Shown here: piece by piece, positions 1 through 5,178 of the stretch
How positions within the stretch are numbered: the stretch's first letter is position 1
Layout: each line of letters starts with the position of its first letter
DNA from: Oscillospiraceae bacterium
Lineage (GTDB): Bacteria; Bacillota; Clostridia; Oscillospirales; CAG-272
Direction of reading: 5' to 3'
Assembly (NCBI GenBank): GCA_015065205.1
Contig: SVQS01000086.1
Span: 1 to 7,687 of the forward strand
DNA length: 7,687 nucleotides
Notes under the pieces: model-generated
Database searches by the model: none
Seen by the model: only the letters and a program-made list of their open reading frames with translations
What the model was told of the DNA's origin: nothing
Program-made: the position numbers and the translations under genes

Positions 1-273
1 AAGTGCCCCTATCAGCCCCGGAAAAGCCGTGACCGCAATGGCATCAATTTGCGAGAGGCTAACGCCTGCTTCTTCGAGCGCCTGATAGGTAATGCTCGAA
101 ATGGCCTCGATATGTGCACGGCTTGCGATCTCCGGCACAACACCACCGTAAATGCGATGCACCTCGATTTGCGATGCCACGATATTGGAGCGAATAGCGC
201 GCACGCCATCCCCCATCTCTACCACAGATGCCGAAGTTTCATCGCAGGAGCTTTCGATTCCCAAGATATACAT
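1..273 (-). CDS. tsaD: tRNA threonylcarbamoyladenosine transferase TsaD, N-terminal part (runs off the window)
   Basis: TsaD is the catalytic Kae1-family subunit that transfers the threonylcarbamoyl group to A37 of tRNAs reading ANN codons, acting in the cytoplasm with TsaB and TsaE. The 91 residues visible begin MYILGIESSCDETS, the family's nucleotide-fold opening. They then show SNIVASQIEVH, YGGVVPEIASRAHIEAI (containing the metal-binding HxxxI region of the family) and PGLIGAL, all in the expected order. About 70 percent of the protein lies beyond the left edge. An in-frame ATG three codons upstream (282) exists, but the GAGG at 283-286 touches it; the same GAGG is nine bases from the ATG at 273, so I chose the latter. 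It is the last visible gene of the comEB-lipoprotein-rimI-tsaD operon, 16 bases after rimI. One oddity is AFPGL where most family members have a small residue (G or A) before PGL. Confidence 0.95.
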   Translation of the reverse strand, partial: MYILGIESSCDETSASVVEMGDGVRAIRSNIVASQIEVHRIYGGVVPEIASRAHIEAISSITYQALEEAGVSLSQIDAIAVTAFPGLIGAL

Positions 274-289
274 AAAATTCATCCTCAAA

Positions 290-736
290 TCAAATTTTTG
301 TGCCTTCAAGTTGCAAGCACATTACATAGGCATCTTCGGTGGGATGCTTGTAGAACCCACGGCGAAGTCCCATTTTCAAAAAGCCGTACCGCTCGTAGAG
401 CGCAATAGCGGGGGTATTGGAAACACGCGCCTCAAGCGAGAGCTGCTCGCAGCCGCGAGAGCGTGCCACGGCAATCAAGTGCTCTAAAACAGCCGCACCC
501 ATACCGCATCTGCGATGGTCGGGATGCGTTGCTATGTTCGTGATCTGCCCTTCATCGGGAGCCCACAAAATACCGCCATAAGCCACTATACACCCATCCT
601 GCAAGCAGATAGCACCGTATGCTCCATCGGTCAAGAGAAGCTCTAATGCCTTCTCGCTCCAAGGATCCGCAAAGCACTGCATCTCCAAATCTGCTACGGC
701 AGAGAGATGCTCGACGGTTAGTTTTTCAACAGTCAT
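290..736 (-). CDS. rimI: Ribosomal-protein-S18-alanine N-acetyltransferase RimI (GNAT family)
   Basis: GNAT acetyltransferase of 148 residues, the usual length for RimI, which acetylates the N-terminal alanine of ribosomal protein S18 using acetyl-CoA. The sequence shows the RimI start (LxMQCFADPWSEKALELLL), the acetyl-CoA pyrophosphate-binding loop RRCGMGAAVL at about residues 75-84, the motif B region NTPAIALYERYGF and the near-terminal EDAYVM that marks RimI among GNATs. The start is supported by GGTGA six bases upstream, inside the end of the lipoprotein gene; the two genes are separated by only two bases, so translation is probably coupled. tsaD follows directly. RimI next to tsaD is a common arrangement in Bacillota, usually with tsaB between or before them; here tsaB is absent. 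Family assignment is secure; exact substrate is inferred from similarity and position. Confidence 0.93.
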   Translation of the reverse strand: MTVEKLTVEHLSAVADLEMQCFADPWSEKALELLLTDGAYGAICLQDGCIVAYGGILWAPDEGQITNIATHPDHRRCGMGAAVLEHLIAVARSRGCEQLSLEARVSNTPAIALYERYGFLKMGLRRGFYKHPTEDAYVMCLQLEGTKI

Positions 737-738
737 TT

Positions 739-1521
739 TTATTCACCAATCGGAGCAAGATAGGGGAGCAAGCTGTTCTCAATTCTGTAGCAATTACCTG
801 TAGTAGTATCGCACAAAATCTCTCTGCCAAAGTTGTATCTGATAGCATCATACATTTGGCCGTTATACTCTTCCCTGACAACCTCGTAAGGAATACCGGG
901 ATAAAGGTCAACAATATCTCCGTTGGCATCTCTTTGTAAAAAATCAATAACGATTACGTCTGTATTGAAAACGCCGTACTTAAGCTGATAATAAACCCCT
1001 TTGTAGGCACCATCGCCCATAAAGTGCAGGTCATACCAATTCTCACTGTTTTCTTGTATATAGAAACCAATTACGTTTTGATTGACAAAGGTTCCTGTTT
1101 TTTGCAACTCTTTCAGGGCAAGAATTCCCTCTTCGTCGGTAATGTTGCCGTCGTTGGAGGAAACCTGCGTATCATAAATACCAACGCGAACGCAAGGCAG
1201 GTCGTAAAGCTCGGGAAGAGCCGCTCCCGCGGCAGCATAAACTCTATAATCGTTAGAAACAAGATACCGTTCGGGATCAACTCCATCAATCTCGTAGAGC
1301 AAAATATCTGCTCCGCCCCCATCAACCTTGATTTTTGCATAGGGGTCACCGTCGGCGGGTCTGGCAAAATAGTTGGGCGAGGTAGAATAATAGGAAATGT
1401 CGGTTTGCGGATTGCGGAAACCGCCGTCCTCATACTTCAGCGTTGGTGTTTTGCAAGATACCAAAAGCCAAGCGCAAGAAAGAACGATGCACAAAAATGT
1501 TATACGAAATATCCTCTTCAT
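739..1521 (-). CDS. Putative secreted lipoprotein of unknown function
   Basis: A 260-residue protein that I do not recognise. The N-terminus is a classic lipoprotein signal: positively charged MKRIFR, a hydrophobic core FLCIVLSCAWLL, and lipobox LVSC with the lipidated cysteine at residue 23. The mature part of about 238 residues should sit on the outer face of the cytoplasmic membrane. It is rich in Tyr, Asp and Gly with beta-type spacing, for example GVYYQLKYGVFNTDVIVIDF and NGQMYDAIRYNFGREILC, and has no motif I can tie to an enzyme. The reading frame stays open five codons upstream to a TTG, but GAGAGG at 1527-1532 lies five bases before the ATG chosen here and overlaps the comEB stop codon, indicating coupled translation. 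Its place between comEB and rimI in a housekeeping operon gives no clue to function. Confidence 0.85.
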   Translation of the reverse strand: MKRIFRITFLCIVLSCAWLLVSCKTPTLKYEDGGFRNPQTDISYYSTSPNYFARPADGDPYAKIKVDGGGADILLYEIDGVDPERYLVSNDYRVYAAAGAALPELYDLPCVRVGIYDTQVSSNDGNITDEEGILALKELQKTGTFVNQNVIGFYIQENSENWYDLHFMGDGAYKGVYYQLKYGVFNTDVIVIDFLQRDANGDIVDLYPGIPYEVVREEYNGQMYDAIRYNFGREILCDTTTGNCYRIENSLLPYLAPIGE

Positions 1522-1532
1522 AAAAACCTCTC

Positions 1533-2021
1533 TCAATACCCGAATGTACCGCTGAGCGAATCGTCATTTTCGATCCAATCGTTTACGTCGATAACACGGA
1601 AGTTTTCTTTATCATCGCGAATAACAACGGTAGAAATGCCCGCATTGATGACCTGACGCTTGCACATCATGCAAGAGGATGTGCCCGGTTCAAGCTCATG
1701 GGTTTTGGCATTGACACTCACCATATACAAGGTAGCACCGAGCATTTGATCGCGAGATGCGGCAATAATGGCATTTGCCTCGGCGTGTACCGAACGGCAA
1801 AGCTCGTATCTCTCGCCACGCGGAATATTCAATTTATCTCTCATACAGCTACCAACATCAGAGCAGTTTTTGCGTCCGCGAGGAGCGCCGTTGTAGCCCG
1901 TGGAAATGATGGAATCGTTTTTGACAATAATCGCACCGTACATTTTACGCAGGCAGGTTGAACGCTCCGCAACCGTTTGTGCAATATCCAAATAGTAGTT
2001 GTGTTTGCTGACTCTGTTCAT
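1533..2021 (-). CDS. comEB: Deoxycytidylate (dCMP) deaminase, ComEB family
   Basis: Zinc-dependent cytidine/deoxycytidylate deaminase of 162 residues. It converts dCMP to dUMP, feeding thymidylate synthesis in the cytoplasm; the Bacillus relative is ComEB. Visible motifs from the chosen start: RSTCLRKMYGAIIV (substrate pocket), STGYNGAPRG at about 40-49, the zinc-ligand and catalytic HAE at 79-81 within SVHAEANAI, and the second zinc site SSCMMCKR with cysteines 117 and 120. Family members usually have PCxxC; here serine replaces proline. The frame is open to 2090, but GGAG at 2028-2031 is six bases from the ATG at 2021, and MNRVSKHNYYLDIAQ is the typical family start, so the upstream extension is not counted. 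First gene of the leftward operon; the lipoprotein start lies 11 bases after its stop. Promoter at 2219-2247 gives a leader of about 190 nt. Confidence 0.93.
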   Translation of the reverse strand: MNRVSKHNYYLDIAQTVAERSTCLRKMYGAIIVKNDSIISTGYNGAPRGRKNCSDVGSCMRDKLNIPRGERYELCRSVHAEANAIIAASRDQMLGATLYMVSVNAKTHELEPGTSSCMMCKRQVINAGISTVVIRDDKENFRVIDVNDWIENDDSLSGTFGY

Positions 2022-2027
2022 TTTCAT

Positions 2028-2031
2028 CTCC
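2028..2031 (-). promoter_or_regulatory. Ribosome binding site that decides the comEB start
   Basis: GGAG read leftward, six bases before the ATG at 2021. It overlaps an in-frame upstream ATG (2033), which excludes that ATG as the main start and favours the family-typical N-terminus MNRVSKHNY. Confidence 0.7.
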
Positions 2032-2088
2032 ATTCTGCCGCCGTGAGGCAACACAAAATAATGGTGAAATTCCCGTGTCACTTGCGAC

Positions 2089-2179
2089 AAAAATGGGGGG
2101 CTCCCATTTTTAGGGAGTTTTGCGCGTAAAAGGAGTGAGCCTTTTCTTTTTGCTTACAAAACTTTCACGCTATTCTCCC
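2089..2179 (-). promoter_or_regulatory. Foldable comEB leader with competing hairpins
   Basis: Untranslated leader RNA of the comEB operon. Read leftward it holds GGGAG (2179-2175), AGTTTTG (2163-2157), a hairpin AAAAGG/CCTTTT (2145-2128), CAAAACTCCC (2122-2113), GGGAG (2105-2101) and the 9-pair hairpin AAAAATGGG/CCCATTTTT (2111-2089). CTCCC at 2117-2113 can pair with either GGGAG, and the downstream pairing would block the 9-pair hairpin, which ends in a U run. This is the geometry of an attenuator, but no known riboswitch consensus was recognised, and the pairing could be incidental. Confidence 0.4.
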
Positions 2180-2218
2180 TTCAGCAGGCGACACTACACC
2201 ACTTTACATTCATAGTTA

Positions 2219-2247
2219 ATTATATATCATAAAAGGGATAAAATCAA
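2219..2247 (-). promoter_or_regulatory. Sigma-A promoter of the comEB-lipoprotein-rimI-tsaD operon
   Basis: Read leftward: -35 TTGATT (2247-2242), 17-base spacer, -10 TATAAT (2224-2219). Start point expected near 2212. It faces away from the promoter at 2319-2347, so the two units are divergent. Confidence 0.8.
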
Positions 2248-2318
2248 GACTATTATGTTAACTTTTTGCAGGAACACAAGATTTTGTCTTACTGAATTGG
2301 AAATATCCAAAAAAAGTA

Positions 2319-2347
2319 TTGACTTATGCTTTTGGGTGTGTTATAAT
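2319..2347 (+). promoter_or_regulatory. Sigma-A promoter of the first membrane-protein gene
   Basis: TTGACT (2319-2324), 17-base spacer, perfect TATAAT (2342-2347). Start point expected near 2353, giving a short leader that contains AGGAGG (2363-2368) eight bases before the ATG. Confidence 0.88.
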
Positions 2348-2376
2348 AAAAATAACAACAATAGGAGGAAACTGAT

Positions 2377-3162
2377 ATGTTTTTTATCTGTGAATTAAAG
2401 AAACTGCGCCAACTGAAGGCTTCCCTGCTCGCACGCTTCCGTTGCGAGAAAATTCTTGCTACCCTTCCCGGTCAGCTCGACTCGAGAATTGAAAACTGCG
2501 ACGAGGCCGCTGCCCTCAAGCTCGCAGAAGAAAATTTGGAAAACGCAAAGAAAGCGGATGCCGCAAACAGAAAAAAGAGAATTCGCAAAGCAACCGTCGT
2601 TGCAGGAATTATCTCTTTGATCGTTACAATCGCAATAGCCCTTCTTCTCGCTCTTTCTACTCTGCCTACTGTGCTCGTAATTGTTGGCGGAACTCTTCTT
2701 CTGACACTCATCGTACATCTGATTGCAAAATCTGCCATTAAAAACGGCGGCAAGAGGACCCAAGCTGAAATTTACACCTGTGAAGAAGAACTTGCTCTGG
2801 CAACCGAGGCATTTGAGGCCGCAAAGGTTAGAATTGAGGCAGAATTGCAAGAAGAAATTGATCACTATAAAAGCATTTTGAACAAGCTCAACACGATGAT
2901 CAAAAAGAACACCGTTGTTCACGATTCTGACAAGAATTACAATACCGTTTGCCAAATTATTTGGTGCCTTGAGCGCAAGTATGCATACGGTGTTGTGGGA
3001 GCAAAGCAATGGATCGCTCGCGCCAACCACAGCAAATACGTGCGCGCAAGACTTGACGAAATCCAGTTTGCCCCTCAAGACGAAGCAGACATTGATATCG
3101 ATGCCACCGAGGGTAACGACTATTCCGAGGAGATCCCCCAAACAACCGAAGCTGAAGCTTAA
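2377..3162 (+). CDS. Two-helix membrane protein of unknown function with a C-terminal HDSDKN/IIWC module
   Basis: A 261-residue protein I do not recognise. Order: a basic/helical N-terminal stretch (about 1-70, likely coiled coil, with alternating Glu/Ala/Lys from 42 to 62), two hydrophobic helices at about 73-93 and 97-118 forming a membrane hairpin, a second Glu-rich helical stretch (128-172), a compact module at about 175-230 (VVHDSDKNYNTV, IIWCLERKYA, GAKQWIAR), and an acidic tail to the end. The same order and the same module recur in the protein at 3538-4608, so they are paralogues. The module vaguely recalls the short C-terminal helical motif ending in (L)KEAI seen in many Bacillota membrane proteins; this is a weak comparison. 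Both termini are predicted cytoplasmic. Own promoter, AGGAGG site and perfect terminator: a single-gene unit. Less AT-rich than its paralogue. Confidence 0.85.
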   Translation: MFFICELKKLRQLKASLLARFRCEKILATLPGQLDSRIENCDEAAALKLAEENLENAKKADAANRKKRIRKATVVAGIISLIVTIAIALLLALSTLPTVLVIVGGTLLLTLIVHLIAKSAIKNGGKRTQAEIYTCEEELALATEAFEAAKVRIEAELQEEIDHYKSILNKLNTMIKKNTVVHDSDKNYNTVCQIIWCLERKYAYGVVGAKQWIARANHSKYVRARLDEIQFAPQDEADIDIDATEGNDYSEEIPQTTEAEA

Positions 3163-3180
3163 GTAAGATACATACACACA

Positions 3181-3212
3181 AAAAGAGAACCGCCGCGGCG
3201 GTTCTCTTTTTT
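3181..3212 (+). terminator. Intrinsic terminator of the first membrane-protein gene
   Basis: A perfect 30-base palindrome: AAAAGAGAACCGC, loop CGCG, GCGGTTCTCTTTT, followed by further T residues. It lies 18 bases after the stop codon and, being symmetric with A and T flanks, can act on both strands. Confidence 0.93.
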
Positions 3213-3253
3213 GTGTTTTTCTAACACCAAAATCCCCTTTTTTTGAAAAACAC

Positions 3254-3282
3254 TTGACTTTTACGCATAACTGTGCTACAAT
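3254..3282 (+). promoter_or_regulatory. Extended -10 sigma-A promoter of the structured RNA / second membrane-protein gene
   Basis: TTGACT (3254-3259), 17-base spacer, TACAAT (3277-3282) with TG at 3274-3275 forming an extended -10 element. Start point expected at about 3287-3289, exactly at the 5' edge of the long outer helix of the RNA that follows. Confidence 0.87.
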
Positions 3283-3286
3283 GAAG

Positions 3287-3507
3287 ATGCCAAACAAACC
3301 GAATATTACAGACCTTGGGTGTATTTTTCTTTTAGGGATAGGTATACCTTTTTTGAGGTATACTTTTTCTTGTTCGAATTTGATAAAATGCAAATTCCAA
3401 ACAGGAGAGAGTATACTTTAAAGTGATATACCCAATCTGTACCCGGTTTGTTTGGCGACGACCGGAATTTGCGTTTTTGTGCGCTGACTTCGGTCGGCGC
3501 ACTTTTT
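3287..3507 (+). ncRNA. Highly structured RNA of about 220 nt with predicted pseudoknot (ncRNA or attenuated leader, unidentified)
   Basis: No gene fits here, but the base pairing is extensive. A perfect 13-pair outer helix joins 3289-3301 (GCCAAACAAACCG) to 3444-3456. Inside it ACAGA (3308-3312) pairs with TCTGT (3436-3440), then TTGGGTGTAT (3315-3324) with 3426-3435 including one G-U. Two inner hairpins follow: GTATACC/GGTATAC (3342-3348, 3357-3363) and GAATTTG/CAAATTC (3376-3382, 3391-3397). GCAAATTCC (3390-3398), inside the outer helix, is a perfect 9-base match to GGAATTTGC (3464-3472), outside it; that pairing is a pseudoknot and competes with the second hairpin. The RNA ends in a strong terminator. 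Not recognised as T-box, tmRNA, or a common riboswitch. 6S RNA (long closed helix) and the clostridial raiA-motif RNA are the families I would test first, but I cannot confirm either. Confidence 0.75.
3479..3507 (+). terminator. Intrinsic terminator between the structured RNA and the second membrane-protein gene
   Basis: Ten-pair stem GTGCGCTGAC / GTCGGCGCAC (one G-U) closed by a UUCG tetraloop, followed by TTTTT. It ends only 16 bases before the AGGAGG of the next gene, leaving no room for another promoter, so that gene depends on read-through. CGACCG at 3459-3464 could pair with CGGTCG at 3491-3496 inside the stem, a possible antiterminator. Confidence 0.92.
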
Positions 3508-3537
3508 ATTTATTTTCATTTTTAGGAGGATGAAAAA

Positions 3538-4608
3538 ATGAGTGAATTACAGGAATTGTACAAATTAAAAACCGCGTTGCAACAATATACGTGGGCAACA
3601 AATTACTGCCAAAACGTCTCGGAAATCTATCAGGAAAGACTCAAATATTCCCCAGAAGGAAAAGATCTCGAAGAGGCAGAGGAAAGATTGTTTAGAGAAA
3701 GAAGGTATGCTTTCAATAAAAAAGGTCTCCGCGCTGAGAAATTGATTATGATCTTTGGATCGCTTTTTATTATTTTGGCGCTTGTTTTCGCCTTCGCCAT
3801 CTTCGTAAATAATCACTTATCGGAATACCCTAATTCAACAATAATCGATGCTATGGCGTTTGCACTAATGGCATATATGCCTGCCGGAGCTATTTTGGGA
3901 TGGGTTCATAGCTTTTTGAAAAAAAGAACGTCCGGTTCTTTTTACAAAATAAATGTATGGTTAAAATCCTTTTGGCTAGCAACAGCTCTAATTGCCTATT
4001 TGAGTGTTTCTGTTGGTTATATTATCGCAGGAAATGGCTTTGGAAACAAAATTACCGGATTGATAATACCCGTATTCTTCCTAATATCACTCCCTCTTGA
4101 TCTATTGACATCACTCTTCAGCTGGGATTGGAATCTCGGTCTTAGCGAGATGTGGTTTCTTCCATCACTTCAATTTTTATTTATATGCATCATAGCCATC
4201 GCAGTAATTTTGGTAATTTATATAATAATGAGATCTATTATATCAAAATCAAACCCGCCAAAAACGTCAATGGTTCGGTTGTGTGAAAATGCATATAAAA
4301 AAGCAAAAGCTGCATACGAAAATATTAAACCGGAAATCAAAAAAGAGGTAGAAGAAGAGTTAGAGTGCTGCAAGGAAATTTTGGCCGACCAAAATATAAA
4401 AAATCAAATTAAGAACTCAACTATTTTACACGATAGCGATAAAAATTTGCCAACTGTTGCTAAAATCATCTGGTGCTTTGAGAAAAAATACGCAAGTAGT
4501 GTAAAAGAAGCCAAGCAATGGCTCGTCCGTACGGAAAACAATCAAACAGTCCAACAGCAATTGAATGCGTTATGTGAGGAGATTGAAAATCGAGTCCGCG
4601 TGTTATAG
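3538..4608 (+). CDS. Five-helix membrane protein of unknown function, paralogue of the gene at 2377
   Basis: A 356-residue protein I do not recognise. It opens with a helical, Glu/Lys-rich stretch (MSELQELYKLKTALQQY, resembling ELKKLRQLKASL in its paralogue), followed by about five hydrophobic helices at 68-91, 103-127, 143-164, 171-194 and 208-233. A charged coiled-coil region (245-290) leads to the shared module at about 291-350: ILHDSDKNLPTV, KIIWCFEKKYA, VKEAKQWLVR. Compared with the paralogue it has three more membrane helices and lacks the acidic tail. AGGAGG lies eight bases before the ATG. No promoter fits between the gene and the terminator at 3479-3507, so expression probably requires read-through from 3254-3282. 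The gene is visibly more AT-rich than its paralogue and the leftward operon, suggesting different age or origin. Function cannot be assigned. Confidence 0.88.
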   Translation: MSELQELYKLKTALQQYTWATNYCQNVSEIYQERLKYSPEGKDLEEAEERLFRERRYAFNKKGLRAEKLIMIFGSLFIILALVFAFAIFVNNHLSEYPNSTIIDAMAFALMAYMPAGAILGWVHSFLKKRTSGSFYKINVWLKSFWLATALIAYLSVSVGYIIAGNGFGNKITGLIIPVFFLISLPLDLLTSLFSWDWNLGLSEMWFLPSLQFLFICIIAIAVILVIYIIMRSIISKSNPPKTSMVRLCENAYKKAKAAYENIKPEIKKEVEEELECCKEILADQNIKNQIKNSTILHDSDKNLPTVAKIIWCFEKKYASSVKEAKQWLVRTENNQTVQQQLNALCEEIENRVRVL

Positions 4609-4632
4609 TGCAATTTTCACAAAGGTTCAAAA

Positions 4633-4673
4633 CCGTAACATTTCAGCAAAGACGCGAGGACGGTCGTTGACCG
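4633..4673. repeat. 41-base direct repeat, copy 1
   Basis: Identical over 41 bases to 4794-4834 (offset 161). Weaker similarity continues to the left (GGTTCAAAACCG versus GGGTCCAAGCCG). To the right copy 1 keeps GGGGGGCTCTGAACCC (4687-4702), one base different in length from the tRNA-Val T-arm segment GGGGGGCTCGAACCC at 4858-4872. It therefore looks like a decayed duplicate of the tRNA 3' end plus its terminator. Confidence 0.9.
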
Positions 4674-4686
4674 ATGTCTTCTTTTC
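4648..4686 (+). terminator. Probable weak terminator of the second membrane-protein gene
   Basis: Within copy 1 of the repeat, AAGAC and CGGTC pair with GACCG and GTCTT around a GTT loop, with an internal loop where copy 2 is fully paired, followed by CTTTTC. It is the first hairpin after the 4608 stop and the only terminator candidate on the plus strand there. Confidence 0.5.
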
Positions 4687-4703
4687 GGGGGGCTCTGAAC
4701 CCA

Positions 4704-4752
4704 AACCTGCGGGTTTATGCAATAGTAATTTGAAAACACTCTACCGCAGGTT
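4704..4752. repeat. 9-base inverted repeat around a short AT-rich segment
   Basis: AACCTGCGG (4704-4712) is the exact reverse complement of CCGCAGGTT (4744-4752), with 31 bases between. It lies between the two 41-base repeats, next to the tRNA-like remnant. It may be the rest of a stem from a lost RNA gene or a tiny insertion; nothing here decides. Confidence 0.5.
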
Positions 4753-4759
4753 ATAGCGT

Positions 4760-4779
4760 AATTTTCGCAAGCGAAAATT
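4760..4779. repeat. Short palindrome AATTTTCGC-AA-GCGAAAATT
   Basis: Nine-base arms separated by two bases, effectively an 8-pair hairpin with a 4-base loop, just before copy 2 of the direct repeat. No T run follows on either strand beyond the stem itself; role unknown. Confidence 0.55.
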
Positions 4780-4793
4780 CGCGAGGGTCCAAG

Positions 4794-4834
4794 CCGTAAC
4801 ATTTCAGCAAAGACGCGAGGACGGTCGTTGACCG
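4794..4834. repeat. 41-base direct repeat, copy 2
   Basis: Identical to 4633-4673. This copy is intact, because its hairpin arm is completed by 4830-4847 and it abuts the functional tRNA-Val gene. Confidence 0.9.
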
Positions 4835-4847
4835 TCCTCGCGTCTTT
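4809..4847 (-). terminator. 18-pair hairpin abutting the tRNA-Val 3' end (probable terminator / processing signal)
   Basis: Perfect 18-base arms (4809-4826 and 4830-4847) with a 3-base loop. Read leftward the stem starts at the terminal A of the tRNA's CCA. The T run downstream is short (CTTTGC), so it may serve RNase processing as much as termination. Confidence 0.75.
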
Positions 4848-4923
4848 GGTGGAAACAGGGGGGCTCGAACCCTCGACCTCACGGATGTGAACCGTACGCT
4901 CTGACCAACTGAGCTATGCTTCC
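4847..4923 (-). tRNA. tRNA-Val(CAC), CCA encoded
   Basis: Full cloverleaf read leftward: acceptor GGAAGCA/TGTTTCC with one G-U, D-arm GCTC...GAGC with AGTTGGTCA loop, anticodon arm TACGG/CCGTG with loop TTCACAT, T-arm GAGGG TTCGAGC CCCCC, discriminator A73 and a genomic CCA. The anticodon at 4889-4887 is CAC, reading GUG (valine); A73 and A35-C36 agree with valine identity. The T-stem has one A-C mismatch (second pair), unusual but tolerable. Single-gene unit with its own promoter at 4943-4971. The CAC isoacceptor supplements the usual UAC valine tRNA and is not present in all Bacillota. Confidence 0.93.
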
Positions 4924-4942
4924 CTATTCTTTTTGCGTCCTT

Positions 4943-4971
4943 ATTATAGCACATCCCACACGGATTTGCAA
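4943..4971 (-). promoter_or_regulatory. Extended -10 promoter of tRNA-Val
   Basis: Read leftward: TTGCAA (4971-4966), 17-base spacer ending TGC, TATAAT (4948-4943). Start point near 4936, about 13 bases before the mature 5' end. Confidence 0.85.
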
Positions 4972-5094
4972 TAGATTTCTTCAAAAAAGCAAGAAGTTTT
5001 CTTTGCTTTTTTAGCAGAAATTTCTCGTTTTTTGCATACGTGTGTGCGTTTTTTAACAATGTGTTGCGTTTAGAACACTTTTTTCAATAGCTTG

Positions 5095-5133
5095 AAAATC
5101 ATAACCACCCGTCAAACGGGTGGTTATGATTTT
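5095..5133 (-). terminator. 18-pair intrinsic terminator after the retron reverse transcriptase
   Basis: Perfect arms AAAATCATAACCACCCGT (5095-5112) and its complement (5116-5133) around a 3-base loop, 45 bases after the RT stop. A and T flanks on both sides allow bidirectional function. The next 120 bases to the tRNA promoter hold no gene that I can see. Confidence 0.88.
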
Positions 5134-5178
5134 AGGAAGATATGATAAAATTGCAACCTTCTTATTTTTCTTCTTGTT

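Noticed and set aside
1024..1656. Plus-strand open frame of 210 codons
   Set aside because: Opposes the lipoprotein and the end of comEB, crosses an intergenic junction, and has no RBS; the minus-strand genes have clear family motifs.
2395..3393. Long open frame on the minus strand (332 codons)
   Set aside because: It lies opposite the membrane-protein gene and runs through a perfect terminator and the structured RNA. The protein is Phe/Cys/Val-rich mirror translation with no start signals, while the plus strand has promoter, RBS and membrane helices.
3287..3507. Firm identification of the structured RNA as 6S RNA or raiA RNA
   Set aside because: The overall shape is compatible, but I cannot recall consensus bases well enough to verify either; left as an unidentified structured RNA.
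2377..4608. The two membrane proteins as retron effectors
   Set aside because: Some retrons use membrane effectors, but these genes are on the opposite strand, converge on the retron, and are cut off by terminators and a tRNA gene. No positive evidence of linkage.
4633..4834. The 41-base repeats as attL/attR of an integrated element carrying the retron
   Set aside because: The retron lies outside the repeat pair, only about 120 bases separate the copies, and no integrase is present in the window.
4751..5059. Minus-strand open frame of 102 codons
   Set aside because: It covers the tRNA-Val gene, its promoter and the hairpin; the apparent similarity to the frame at 4617-4802 is only the 41-base repeat translated twice.
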